Program-made: the position numbers and the translations under genes | Notes under the pieces: model-generated | Told to the model about the DNA's origin: nothing | Seen by the model: the letters and a program-made list of their open reading frames with translations, nothing else | Databases searched by the model: none | Origin: Chitinophaga pinensis | Lineage (GTDB): Bacteria; Bacteroidota; Bacteroidia; Flavobacteriales_D; Crocinitomicaceae | DNA: 37,673 nt | Assembly (NCBI GenBank): GCA_943324565.2 | Contig: CALPMC020000021.1 | Coordinates: 1 to 37,673 of the forward strand | Direction: 5' to 3' | Shown: positions 1 to 8,713 of the stretch, in pieces | Numbering within the stretch: the first letter of the stretch is position 1 | Layout of the letters: every line of letters starts with the position of its first letter

Positions 1-1
1 A

Positions 2-43
2 AGAAATTATGGTTTAATCACTCAACCTAGCGTTGAAGCTTAG
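2..43 (+). CDS. 3' end of the gene upstream of nuoG, probably nuoF (partial)
   Basis: The reading frame entering from the left edge that runs longest ends with TAG at 41-43, nine bases before the nuoG start. Only 13 codons are visible (ending ...PSVEA). In complex I operons of this group nuoF normally precedes nuoG, so this is probably its C-terminus. Thirteen residues are too few to recognise the protein from sequence; the assignment rests on gene order alone. Confidence 0.35.
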   Translation, partial: RNYGLITQPSVEA

Positions 44-52
44 AATAAAGTT

Positions 53-1015
53 ATGATCAAAGTCACTATTGACGATATCGAAATTGAAGTAGAACCAGGA
101 ACAACAATTTTAAATGCTGCTCGTCAGGCAGGTGGAGAAATTGTTCCTCCAGCAATGTGTTACTACTCAAAACTACCAGGTACAGGTGGGAAATGCCGTA
201 CTTGTCTTGTGGAAGTTGCTGCTGGTTCAACAGCTGACCCTCGTCCAATGCCAAAATTAGTTGCTTCGTGCTCTACGAATGTAATGGACGGAATGATTGT
301 TAAAAACAAAACAAGCCAAAAAGTACACGATAATCGTGGCGGAGTTGTTGAGTTTTTGTTAATCAATCACCCTTTAGATTGCCCAGTTTGCGATCAAGCG
401 GGAGAATGTCATTTACAAGATTTAGGCTACGAACATGGTTCAGCTAAAACACGTTACGAGGAAGAAAGAAGAACATTTGAACCAATTGATATTGGCGATA
501 CTATCAAACTTCACATGAACCGATGCATTTTATGTTACCGTTGCGTTGAAGTTGCTAAACAACTAACTGACAAAAGAGTACATGGAGTTTTAAATAGAGG
601 TGATCACTCAGAAATTAGCACTTATATAGAAAACGCTGTGGATAGTGATTTTTCAGGAAACATGATTGATGTGTGTCCCGTTGGAGCATTGACAGATAGA
701 ACCTTCAGGTTTAAAAGTCGTGTTTGGTTTTTAAAACCTATGGAAGCTGAAAGAAATTGTAGCAAATGTGCCGGAAAATCAGTTGTTTGGATGTTCGGAA
801 AAGAAATTTATCGAGTTACAGGTCGAAAAGATCAGTATGGAGAAATTGAAACAATAGACAATAAAACTGCATGGATCTGCAACGAATGTCGTTTTGAGAA
901 AAAAGAAGCTAGTGACTGGAACATTATTGGTCCAAGAAGTATTAACCGTCATTCTGTTATATCTCAAGGGAAATACAAGACAAATATGACTAGACGAATT
1001 AAAAAATTAGATTGA
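53..1015 (+). CDS. nuoG: NADH-quinone oxidoreductase subunit G, short form
   Basis: Iron-sulfur subunit of the peripheral arm of respiratory complex I, passing electrons from NADH/FMN towards quinone. Ligand sets can be read in order: a 2Fe-2S set at C36, C48, C51 and C73; a His-Cys3 4Fe-4S set at H106, C110, C113 and C119; and a second 4Fe-4S set at C158, C161, C164 and C208. A further pair of CX2C motifs lies at C236/C239 and C276/C279. The protein stops at 320 residues, whereas classical NuoG is about 680-900 residues and carries a large molybdopterin-oxidoreductase-like domain, which is absent here. The next gene starts inside the stop codon (TGATG), so a frameshift truncation is unlikely. 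Starts at ATG 53. Confidence 0.93.
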   Translation: MIKVTIDDIEIEVEPGTTILNAARQAGGEIVPPAMCYYSKLPGTGGKCRTCLVEVAAGSTADPRPMPKLVASCSTNVMDGMIVKNKTSQKVHDNRGGVVEFLLINHPLDCPVCDQAGECHLQDLGYEHGSAKTRYEEERRTFEPIDIGDTIKLHMNRCILCYRCVEVAKQLTDKRVHGVLNRGDHSEISTYIENAVDSDFSGNMIDVCPVGALTDRTFRFKSRVWFLKPMEAERNCSKCAGKSVVWMFGKEIYRVTGRKDQYGEIETIDNKTAWICNECRFEKKEASDWNIIGPRSINRHSVISQGKYKTNMTRRIKKLD

Positions 1016-2067
1016 TGGACACTGGATTATTAATTGAAAAGTCAGTATTAGTTTTAATAATTTTCCTTATTTCATTAGGAATTGCTGCTTATCAAACTTA
1101 CTTTGAACGAAAATTAGCAGCTTGGATACAAGATCGTGTTGGTCCAGATCGTGCTGGTCCATTTGGTATATTACAACCAATTGCTGACGGGGTTAAAATG
1201 TTTTTGAAAGAAGACTTTATACCGAAGGATGCTGATAAATGGTTATTTATTATAGGTCCTGGAATTGCCATGTTTACCTCATTGATAACTAGCGCAATTA
1301 TTCCTTGGGGAACAGATTTAGAACTTTTTGGAAGAACTATTACTTTACAAGTTGCTGACTTTGACATTGGTATACTTTATTTATTTGCTGTTTTATCAAT
1401 CAGTGTTTACGGAATTATGATTGGTGGTTGGGCTTCAAATAATAAATACTCCTTATATGGAGCAATACGTGCCTCCTCTCAAATGATTTCTTATGAATTA
1501 GCGATGGGAATATCAGCGATAACTATAATCATGCTTTCTGGAAGTTTAAGTTTAACTGATATTGTAAATAAACAACATGGAATGAATTGGAATATTTTTT
1601 ATCAACCAGTTTGTTTTATTGTCTTTTTTATCTGTTCAATGGCTGAAACAAATCGTGCACCATTTGATTTACCTGAATGTGAAAACGAGTTAATTGGAGG
1701 ATATCATACAGAGTATAGTTCTATGAAATTAGGTCTATATCTTTTCTCAGAATACACGGCAATGTTTATATCATCTGCAATTATGGCAATTTTATTCTTA
1801 GGAGGCTACAATTTCCCTGGAATGGATTCAGATTTTTTCAAGGATCACAACAATCTATTAGCTATTACAAGTATAATAGTCTTTTTCAGTAAAATATTCC
1901 TGTTCATTTTCATCTTCATGTGGATTAGATGGACGATACCAAGATTCCGATTTGATCAATTGATGCACTTAGGATGGAAAGTTTTAATTCCTGTCGCAAT
2001 GGTCAACTTACTAATCACAGGAATTGTAATTGCAATAAAAGAAGGTTGGTTTAACGAATTAATGTAA
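1015..2067 (+). CDS. nuoH: NADH-quinone oxidoreductase subunit H
   Basis: Membrane subunit that joins the peripheral and membrane arms of complex I and helps form the quinone site. Hallmarks are the first cytoplasmic loop with ERKLAAWIQDRVGPDRAGP and the later loop with ENELIGGYHTEYSSMK, plus about eight hydrophobic segments. The start is taken as ATG 1015, which overlaps the nuoG stop by one base (TGATG). A TTG three bases upstream would add one Met-equivalent codon and is less likely. Length of 350 residues is normal for the family. It ends with TAA whose last A begins nuoI. Confidence 0.96.
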   Translation: MDTGLLIEKSVLVLIIFLISLGIAAYQTYFERKLAAWIQDRVGPDRAGPFGILQPIADGVKMFLKEDFIPKDADKWLFIIGPGIAMFTSLITSAIIPWGTDLELFGRTITLQVADFDIGILYLFAVLSISVYGIMIGGWASNNKYSLYGAIRASSQMISYELAMGISAITIIMLSGSLSLTDIVNKQHGMNWNIFYQPVCFIVFFICSMAETNRAPFDLPECENELIGGYHTEYSSMKLGLYLFSEYTAMFISSAIMAILFLGGYNFPGMDSDFFKDHNNLLAITSIIVFFSKIFLFIFIFMWIRWTIPRFRFDQLMHLGWKVLIPVAMVNLLITGIVIAIKEGWFNELM

Positions 2068-2609
2068 TGGAAAGTCTAACTAATAGAAAAAAAGTAGTTT
2101 CTGACAAACCGATGACATTCATGGAAGAATTGTATTTACCTGCAATTTTCCATGGGATGAAGGTTACTTTTAAGCACATGTTGCAAAAAAGAAAAACGAT
2201 TAAATATCCTGAAGAAACAAGAGTCTTTGCTCCAGTTTATCGTGGTATGCACGTATTAAAAAGAGACGAAAAAGGAAGAGAAAATTGCACAGCATGTGGT
2301 TTATGTGCAGTGGCATGTCCAGCTGAAGCAATAACAATGATTGCTGGCGAACGTAAAAAAGGAGAAGAAAATCTTTACCGCGAAGAAAAATATGCCGAAA
2401 TGTATGAAATTAACATGCTTCGATGTATTTTCTGTGGTTTATGTGAAGAAGCTTGTCCAAAAGAAGCTATTTTCTTGACGGATAGAATAGTTCCTACAGA
2501 ATTTGAACGTGGAGATTTTATTTATGGTAAAGATAAATTAGTGGAATCAATCGAATTTCCAATTGATATAACTAAAAGACAACATACTGGTAAAAGAACT
2601 GAAAAATGA
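2067..2609 (+). CDS. nuoI: NADH-quinone oxidoreductase subunit I (2 x 4Fe-4S ferredoxin)
   Basis: Ferredoxin-like subunit carrying clusters N6a and N6b, which relay electrons towards the quinone site. Two complete CX2CX2CX3CP motifs are visible: C74, C77, C80, C84 and C120, C123, C126, C130. The N-terminal part has the amphipathic stretch that usually binds this subunit to the membrane arm. The ATG overlaps the nuoH stop by one base, and the TGA stop overlaps the nuoJ start in an ATGA arrangement, so translation of the three genes is probably coupled. Length (180 aa) is normal. Confidence 0.96.
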   Translation: MESLTNRKKVVSDKPMTFMEELYLPAIFHGMKVTFKHMLQKRKTIKYPEETRVFAPVYRGMHVLKRDEKGRENCTACGLCAVACPAEAITMIAGERKKGEENLYREEKYAEMYEINMLRCIFCGLCEEACPKEAIFLTDRIVPTEFERGDFIYGKDKLVESIEFPIDITKRQHTGKRTEK

Positions 2610-3118
2610 GTTTACAAATTATATCAATTATCCTAGGGAGTTTAACAATTGCGTCTGCGTTAATGGTCGTTTTAAGTAAACATCCAATTAGAAGCGTCAT
2701 TTTTTTGGTGGTGACTTTTTTCTTTATTTCTAGCCTTTATATATTAATGAATGCTCAATTCTTGGCAATTGTCAATATAATAGTGTATGCAGGAGCAATT
2801 ATGGTTTTATTCCTTTTCGTGTTAATGTTGTTAAACCTTAATAAATCCGCAGAGCCAGAATCTTCAATACTAGTAAAATTCAGCTCGTTAATTGCTGCTG
2901 GTGGTTTATTCTTAGTTTTAATCGCAGCCTTAAAAGATAGTATTCTTCTATCTAAAACGTATATCCCAAATAACGAAGCAATTGGTACAGTTGAAGGATT
3001 AGGAAATTTACTTTTTTCGAAATATGTAGTACCATTTGAAGTTTCATCAATTCTTTTTATTGCAGCGATGGTTGGTGCCGTTTTGTTAGCGAAAAGAGAA
3101 AAACAAATTATAGACTAA
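2606..3118 (+). CDS. nuoJ: NADH-quinone oxidoreductase subunit J
   Basis: Small, very hydrophobic membrane-arm subunit with about five transmembrane helices. The segment NIIVYAGAIMVLFLFVLMLL near residues 55-75 is the most conserved helix of the family, with the typical YAGA-hMVLFLFVhMLL pattern. It lies between nuoI (4-base ATGA overlap) and nuoK (one-base gap), the invariant order of the operon. 170 residues, within the family range. Confidence 0.94.
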   Translation: MSLQIISIILGSLTIASALMVVLSKHPIRSVIFLVVTFFFISSLYILMNAQFLAIVNIIVYAGAIMVLFLFVLMLLNLNKSAEPESSILVKFSSLIAAGGLFLVLIAALKDSILLSKTYIPNNEAIGTVEGLGNLLFSKYVVPFEVSSILFIAAMVGAVLLAKREKQIID

Positions 3119-3119
3119 C

Positions 3120-3446
3120 ATGACAACGAACTTGAATAATATAGGCACATCGCTCGATTTCTTTGTGGTTGTGGCTATTGCACTTTTTGTTATCGGTGCA
3201 TTTGGCGTATTGACACGCAAAAATATGATTGTACTCTTAATGTGCATTGAATTAATGCTGAATTCTGTGAATTTGCTTTTGGTAACTTTTTCAAAATATC
3301 ACGGTGCAGCTGATCCACAAGTTTTTGTGTTTTTCATTGTAGTTGTAGCCGCAGCAGAAGCAACAGTTGGTTTATCCATTTTAATTATGGCATACAGAAA
3401 TAGAAAATCAATTGATATTGAATTATTTAATAAACTTAAAGACTAA
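3120..3446 (+). CDS. nuoK: NADH-quinone oxidoreductase subunit K
   Basis: Small antiporter-like (MrpC-type) membrane subunit with three predicted helices, part of the proton-conducting chain. The second helix contains the family motif LLMCIELMLNSVNLL with the conserved membrane glutamate, and the third carries a glutamate in VAAAEATVGLSI; these two acidic residues are the ones essential for coupling in characterised NuoK proteins. The start (MTTNLNNIGTS...) gives a short extension compared with many homologues, but no better in-frame start was seen. Four bases separate it from nuoL. Confidence 0.95.
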   Translation: MTTNLNNIGTSLDFFVVVAIALFVIGAFGVLTRKNMIVLLMCIELMLNSVNLLLVTFSKYHGAADPQVFVFFIVVVAAAEATVGLSILIMAYRNRKSIDIELFNKLKD

Positions 3447-3450
3447 GTAG

Positions 3451-5394
3451 ATGGGACAAAATATACTTTTATTAACGCTCATTGCCTTGCCCCTAGTAGG
3501 TTTTATAATTACTGGAATTTTTGGTAAAAAACTTTCAAAATTAGTAACGGTATCTATTGCAACCCTCGCTGTATTTAGTGCTTTTGTATGTGCTTTGATG
3601 CTATTCAACATGAATAATAAAGTTCAATATGTTCATTTATTCAATGTTGTACATTTTGAAGATTTCAAATTAAGCGCAAATTTCCAGATTGATTCCTTAT
3701 CCATTTGGATGACTCTAATTATTACGGGGGTTGGAACTTTGATTCATTTGTTTTCTATTGGATATATGTATCACGATAAAGGAATTTTTAAATTCTTTGC
3801 CTACCTAAATCTATTTATCTTCTCTATGCTATTATTGGTATTAGGAAGTAATTATTTTGTGTTATTCTTCGGTTGGGAAGGTGTTGGTATTTGTTCTTAC
3901 CTATTAATTGGTTTTCATTATAGTGATGAAGAAAAAGGAATAGAAAATAGCGTTGCAGCAAGAAAGGCATTTATAATGAATCGAATTGGTGATGTTGGTT
4001 TATTGTTCGCCTTATTTATGTTATTAAATACATTTGGAACTTTAGAGTACGCTGGAATAGCAGCTAAAATAAATGAATTGAAATTAAGTGGAACGTCATT
4101 ACCATTGGTTGCAATTAGCGCAATAACCATCTGTTTATTCGTTGCTGCAACTGGAAAAAGTGCTCAAATTCCATTATTTACATGGTTGCCTGATGCAATG
4201 GCGGGTCCAACCCCTGTTTCGGCTTTGATTCACGCGGCAACAATGGTAACTGCAGGTATTTACTTAGTTGTTCGTTCTAATTTCTTATTTGAATTAGCAC
4301 CTGCTACAAAAGATATTATTCTTTACATTGGACTTGCGACATCTCTTATCGCAGCTTTCATTGCTATGCGTCAAAGTGATATTAAAAAAGTACTTGCCTA
4401 TTCAACAGTATCGCAGTTGGGTTTAATGTTTGTGGCTTTGGGAATGGGAGCTTACACAGTAGCATTATTTCATGTCACTACACATGCCTTTTTTAAAGCT
4501 CTTTTATTCCTTGGATCAGGAAGCGTAATTCACGCAATGTCTGATGAGCAAGATATTCGTAAAATGGGTGGTTTGGCTAAAAAAATTCCAATAACTCATT
4601 TAACCTTTTTAATTGGAACCTTGGCAATTTCTGGGTTTCCATTACTTTCAGGATTTTATTCTAAAGATGAAATACTTGCTCACGCATTAATGGAAAGTCC
4701 CGTTCTTTATGGTGTATTGATGATTGCTGTAACTCTTACTGCGATTTACATGTTTCGATTATACTTCTTGGTTTTCCATGGTAAATTCAGAGGTGGTAAT
4801 GAGTTAGAATCACATATCCATGAAAGTGGAGCTACAATGACAATTCCTTTAATTGTATTAGCTATTTTATCTGTTTTTGGTGGAATACTAAACTTACCAG
4901 GTATTTTCTTTCATGATTACGCTCATTGGTTCAGTCATTATTTAGAAAGTACAACAGCTGGCTTAAATGAAATTGAAACACATCATTTAGAAAGTTCTAA
5001 ATCAATTATGCTAATGGTTGCTGCAAGTACAATAGCAATAGGAATCATGATTTGGGCTTATATTAATTATGCAAAAAATGGGAAGTTAGCAAAAGAAGAT
5101 TCAGAATTGAATGCTTGGGAAAAACTATCAAACAAAAAATTATATATTGATGAAATTTATAATTTTCTTTTCGTCAAACCACTTGAATTGATTTCAAAAT
5201 TAATCTATACCTATTTTGATGTTTTATTACTTAAAAATGGTGTTTTTGCAATTGCAGGTTTAATTGAAAAAACAGGAAATATCACTCGTAAATGGCAGTC
5301 CGGATTTTTGTCAAGTTACCTTTTTTGGATGCTTCTTAGTATAGTTGGTTTAATTACTTATTACGTTATAAAAATACAGTTTTGGAATTATTAA
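3451..5394 (+). CDS. nuoL: NADH-quinone oxidoreductase subunit L
   Basis: Distal antiporter-like proton-pumping subunit of complex I. The first conserved loop has FFGWEGVGICSYLLIGF with the key glutamate near residue 142. The GKSAQIPLFTWLPDAMAGPTPVSALIHAATMV region around residues 235-265 carries the conserved lysine and histidine, and SDIKKVLAYSTVSQLG follows. The C-terminal quarter contains the charged linker expected for the long lateral helix of this subunit, then a last membrane anchor. 647 residues is within the normal range. Its last 13 bases overlap nuoM. Confidence 0.97.
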   Translation: MGQNILLLTLIALPLVGFIITGIFGKKLSKLVTVSIATLAVFSAFVCALMLFNMNNKVQYVHLFNVVHFEDFKLSANFQIDSLSIWMTLIITGVGTLIHLFSIGYMYHDKGIFKFFAYLNLFIFSMLLLVLGSNYFVLFFGWEGVGICSYLLIGFHYSDEEKGIENSVAARKAFIMNRIGDVGLLFALFMLLNTFGTLEYAGIAAKINELKLSGTSLPLVAISAITICLFVAATGKSAQIPLFTWLPDAMAGPTPVSALIHAATMVTAGIYLVVRSNFLFELAPATKDIILYIGLATSLIAAFIAMRQSDIKKVLAYSTVSQLGLMFVALGMGAYTVALFHVTTHAFFKALLFLGSGSVIHAMSDEQDIRKMGGLAKKIPITHLTFLIGTLAISGFPLLSGFYSKDEILAHALMESPVLYGVLMIAVTLTAIYMFRLYFLVFHGKFRGGNELESHIHESGATMTIPLIVLAILSVFGGILNLPGIFFHDYAHWFSHYLESTTAGLNEIETHHLESSKSIMLMVAASTIAIGIMIWAYINYAKNGKLAKEDSELNAWEKLSNKKLYIDEIYNFLFVKPLELISKLIYTYFDVLLLKNGVFAIAGLIEKTGNITRKWQSGFLSSYLFWMLLSIVGLITYYVIKIQFWNY

Positions 5395-6827
5395 TATTAC
5401 CCCTCGTTTTTGCATTAATTTCTTATTTTATACCTTCTAAAGGTGTTAAGTATTTTGGGATTATTGCATCTTTAGCCATATTTGCGGTTACAATCGGACA
5501 TTTGATGAACTTCGATACGAAAGAATATGTTTCGATTTTTGATCCAAAAACAAACCTACCTTTCGGTCTAACTTTCAAACTTGGCTATGATAGTTTAAGT
5601 TTCATTTTAGTTTTGTTAGTGAACTCAGTTGTACCATTGATTTTACTTGCTAACTTCAACAAAGAACTTGCGGCTAATAAATCATTTACAGCATTGGTCT
5701 TTTTCATGCAAATGGGTTTATTGGGTGTGTTTTTAGCACAAGATGGAATGTTATTCTATATCTTTTGGGAAATCACTTTAATTCCAATTTTCTTAATCCT
5801 ATACTGGTTCGGTGAACAAAATAACAATTCTGTTTTGTTGAAATTTTTCATCTATACATTACTAGGTTCCTTGGGTATGCTTCTATCTATAATTGTTCTT
5901 GGAATTTCAGCAAGTTCATTTGACTTTGTAGATATGGCTATTTATGGAGTTATTGCACCAGCAAAAATAGCTTGTTGGGTAGCTTGTGGTTTTCTTTTGG
6001 CATTTGCAATTAAAATACCTTTATTTCCCTTTCATACTTGGCAACCTTCAACATACACTACTGCACCAATGGCAGGAACGATGTTACTCTCTGCTTTAAT
6101 GTTGAAAATGGCGTTATATGGAATGATAAAATGGATGATCCCTTTAAGTTTCACAGGTATTCCAACAATAAAATGGTTAGTTATAACTTTAGGATTAATT
6201 GGAGTTGTATATGGTGCTGTCATCGCCGTTAAACAAACTGATATTAAAAAATTGTTTGCATACGCTTCTATCAGTCACGTAGGTCTAATTGCAGCAGGTA
6301 TAATGATTTATTCAACAACTGCTATTGAGGTTGCTATCATCCAAATGATTAATCACAGTATCGTTGCAATTGGATTATTTTTGGCAGCTGATATTATTGA
6401 AAGTAGAACTAAAACTAGAGAATTATATGCTTTAGGAGGTATTGCTAAATTGGCTCCCAACTTTGGATTTTGGTTTGCAGCTCTGACCTTTGTTTCAATC
6501 TCAGTTCCTTTCACAGCAGGTTTTTTCGGTGAATTCTTATTAATTAAAGAATTATTTACTGCCCATTGGTTTGCTGGTTTTGCAGCAGCAACAACACTTG
6601 TTCTTGGTGCCGTTTACATGCTTAGAGCTTATCAATTATCGATGTTTGGAGCACCAAAATTAGAATCTTTCGAAGATTTAAAATGGAATGAAATTCTTGT
6701 TTTTGCTATTCTTTTAGCAATTGCAATTTTGATTGGTCTTTTCCCTCAATGTGTGATTGACTTTGTAAAACCAAGTATTGAAGCAATTCAAGAATTAACT
6801 GCACACGACTTAAAAATTATAAAATAG
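5382..6827 (+). CDS. nuoM: NADH-quinone oxidoreductase subunit M (TTG start)
   Basis: Second antiporter-like proton-pumping subunit. The motifs FYIFWEITLIPIFLIL (conserved Glu), FPFHTWQPSTYTTAPMAGTMLL and TDIKKLFAYASISHVGL are in family order. The start must be the TTG at 5382: it gives the expected hydrophobic N-terminus (MELLILPLVF...), while the first in-frame ATG lies about 40 codons later and would delete the first membrane helix. The TTG sits 13 bases inside nuoL, so initiation is probably coupled to nuoL termination. 481 residues, normal length. Confidence 0.95.
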   Translation: MELLILPLVFALISYFIPSKGVKYFGIIASLAIFAVTIGHLMNFDTKEYVSIFDPKTNLPFGLTFKLGYDSLSFILVLLVNSVVPLILLANFNKELAANKSFTALVFFMQMGLLGVFLAQDGMLFYIFWEITLIPIFLILYWFGEQNNNSVLLKFFIYTLLGSLGMLLSIIVLGISASSFDFVDMAIYGVIAPAKIACWVACGFLLAFAIKIPLFPFHTWQPSTYTTAPMAGTMLLSALMLKMALYGMIKWMIPLSFTGIPTIKWLVITLGLIGVVYGAVIAVKQTDIKKLFAYASISHVGLIAAGIMIYSTTAIEVAIIQMINHSIVAIGLFLAADIIESRTKTRELYALGGIAKLAPNFGFWFAALTFVSISVPFTAGFFGEFLLIKELFTAHWFAGFAAATTLVLGAVYMLRAYQLSMFGAPKLESFEDLKWNEILVFAILLAIAILIGLFPQCVIDFVKPSIEAIQELTAHDLKIIK

Positions 6828-6828
6828 A

Positions 6829-8166
6829 ATGGACGCACTGATTGTTATATTTATTACTGCTTTGATAGGTTTGTTTGTCGGAATGATGAAAAAACCTAAT
6901 CTTACTCTTTTTCTCTCAATTATTGGGTTATCTGCAGCCTTCGTATTAATGAGCTATTATGGTAAATACAATTCCTTATTCAACAATTTTGAAGGATTAG
7001 CATTTGATTCCTTTCATTGGCTTTTTGCTGAATTAGTTATTGGGCTTACATTACTTATAATAGTTGGTGGTTTTCATTATTTCAAAAAAGATGTTGAACA
7101 TACAGCAGATTATTATGGATTGATTCTCTTTTCTTTATGCGGTGCACTTGTATTAATTGGAAGTGAAAACTTTTTTATGTTCTTTTTAGGTATAGAAATT
7201 ATGTCTATTCCTGTTTATGTATTGGTTGGTATTAAAAAACAAAATATCTTATCATCAGAAGCTTCGATAAAATATTTCTTTACAGGGTCCTTTGCTACAG
7301 CAATTTTACTTTTCGGAGTTGCCTTAGTCTATGGTGCAACAGGTACTTTTGACTTTTCGGAACTCTCTTCACTTTTCGATTCTAATTCACCAATGGCAAT
7401 TGTTGGTATTTTATTTGTTTTTGCAGCACTATTATTTAAAATTGGTTCTGTTCCTTTTCATTTTTGGAGTCCAGATGTTTATGAAGGAAGTCCAGATCCT
7501 GTGACTGCTTTCATGGCAACAGTTGTAAAAGTTGCTGGATTAACATCAATTGTTAGTTTGTTTGCTTATACTTTTGGAGCCGCAACGGATGTTTTACTTC
7601 CAATCTTTTATGTTGTAACAATAGGTTCTCTTTTCTTAGGTTATTTATCAGCTTTAAAACAAACTAATTTCAGACGTTTAATGGCTTATTCTGGAATCAG
7701 TAACACTGGTTTTGCAATGCTTACTTTACTTTCAGGAAATTTCATAACTCTTTGGGTTTTCTTACTTGGATATACAGCTGCAACAGTTGGATTATTAATA
7801 ATTAGTCAAATTCTAGAAAAATCAAATTCCGATGAAATTGTTAATTGGAAGGGAATTGGATACAAAAATCCATTTTTAGGAGTGGTTATTCTAATATCAT
7901 TTCTTTCACTTGCAGGTATTCCTCCTTTTACTGGTTTTTTCGCAAAATTATTGCTTTTAATTAATACTTATCAAAGTAATCCAGTGTTAGTGTATTTAAC
8001 GTTGATTACATCAGTAATCGGTGCGTTTTTATACATTCGATTTATTCTCAATGCATTTGCAAAAGATTCGAACGCTGAGAAGATTACTATTCATCCTTTA
8101 CATATTCTTGTGTTAAGTGTTTGTTCACTTGTAGTACTTTCAGGATGGACTTTGATTTTGTTTTAG
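6829..8166 (+). CDS. nuoN: NADH-quinone oxidoreductase subunit N
   Basis: Third antiporter-like proton-pumping subunit and last gene of the operon. Signatures are FFLGIEIMSIPVYVL with the conserved glutamate, KIGSVPFHFWSPDVYEGSPDPVTAF with the conserved lysine, and KQTNFRRLMAYSGISNTGF. The closing part FFAKLLLLINTY is also typical. It starts one base after the nuoM stop. At 445 residues it is slightly short for the family (about 450-490), with no missing core motif. No convincing terminator hairpin was found directly after the stop. Confidence 0.96.
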   Translation: MDALIVIFITALIGLFVGMMKKPNLTLFLSIIGLSAAFVLMSYYGKYNSLFNNFEGLAFDSFHWLFAELVIGLTLLIIVGGFHYFKKDVEHTADYYGLILFSLCGALVLIGSENFFMFFLGIEIMSIPVYVLVGIKKQNILSSEASIKYFFTGSFATAILLFGVALVYGATGTFDFSELSSLFDSNSPMAIVGILFVFAALLFKIGSVPFHFWSPDVYEGSPDPVTAFMATVVKVAGLTSIVSLFAYTFGAATDVLLPIFYVVTIGSLFLGYLSALKQTNFRRLMAYSGISNTGFAMLTLLSGNFITLWVFLLGYTAATVGLLIISQILEKSNSDEIVNWKGIGYKNPFLGVVILISFLSLAGIPPFTGFFAKLLLLINTYQSNPVLVYLTLITSVIGAFLYIRFILNAFAKDSNAEKITIHPLHILVLSVCSLVVLSGWTLILF

Positions 8167-8713
8167 TAAAAAACTAATGAGTGCTAGGAACTAATGTTTT
8201 TTGTTTTCTAACAAGAAGTGTAAGAAAAAAATATTATTTGCCCAAGACTATTTTAAATTTAAAGTCAATTAATTTTCAAATTAATTTTTTGAATTTTAGA
8301 TATCTAAGAAGGGTTAAAATAAAAACTATTAATTGCAATAAAGCAAATAAATAGTGCTAAATTCAACTAAGATTTTAACCTAATAAAAAAGAATACACAA
8401 TTTATAGAATAACAAAGATATCTTCAATTACCTTGAAGTTTGAAATTATAAATATTTATTTTAATTTAAACTCATAGAATAGAAAACAGAAGCTTTTGAT
8501 TCTTCTTGAAAATTTGAAAACTTCAATGTATCCATTAATTCAGCGACCTCAAAGACATTTAAATTTGTTTTAGTACCCAATTCTCTATGTTTGGACAATT
8601 TACTTTGAGCAGATTGAATTGACTTATTACGTAAAGTTTGAATATAAGCTGTCATAATTTAAAGTTTAATTATGAGTTCTTTACGTCAAATATTATTCCA
8701 AGGTTACATAATT
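8167..8713. other. AT-rich gap between the nuo operon and the polysaccharide operon
   Basis: The gap separates the 3' ends of two convergent operons. It is strongly AT-rich and holds no tRNA, no clear repeat family and no strong hairpin. A short direct repeat of AATTAATTTT occurs near 8267-8287 and a weak 6-bp inverted repeat (CTTCAA/TTGAAG) at 8422-8438. One possible small gene on the - strand (8461-8655) is listed separately. Confidence 0.6.
8461..8655 (-). CDS. possible 64-aa protein of unknown function
   Basis: An ATG-started frame of 64 codons lies 58 bases beyond the wzc stop, on the same strand. The product would be soluble, rich in Ser, Lys and Leu, and probably helical (for example LRNKSIQSAQSKLSKHRELG). 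I recognise no domain. Upstream a TTG-N18-TAAACTTT resembles, but does not match, the flavobacterial TTG-N17-19-TAnnTTTG promoter. It may be a real small gene expressed alone or with the polysaccharide operon, or a chance frame in AT-rich DNA. Confidence 0.3.
   Translation of the reverse strand: MTAYIQTLRNKSIQSAQSKLSKHRELGTKTNLNVFEVAELMDTLKFSNFQEESKASVFYSMSLN

Noticed and set aside
1012-1014. TTG start for nuoH, one codon before the ATG
   Set aside because: The ATG at 1015 overlaps the nuoG stop in the usual TGATG way and gives the normal N-terminus.
53-1015. nuoG as a frameshifted pseudogene because it is short
   Set aside because: nuoH starts within its stop codon and no remnant of the missing domain follows; short NuoG proteins are known in this group.
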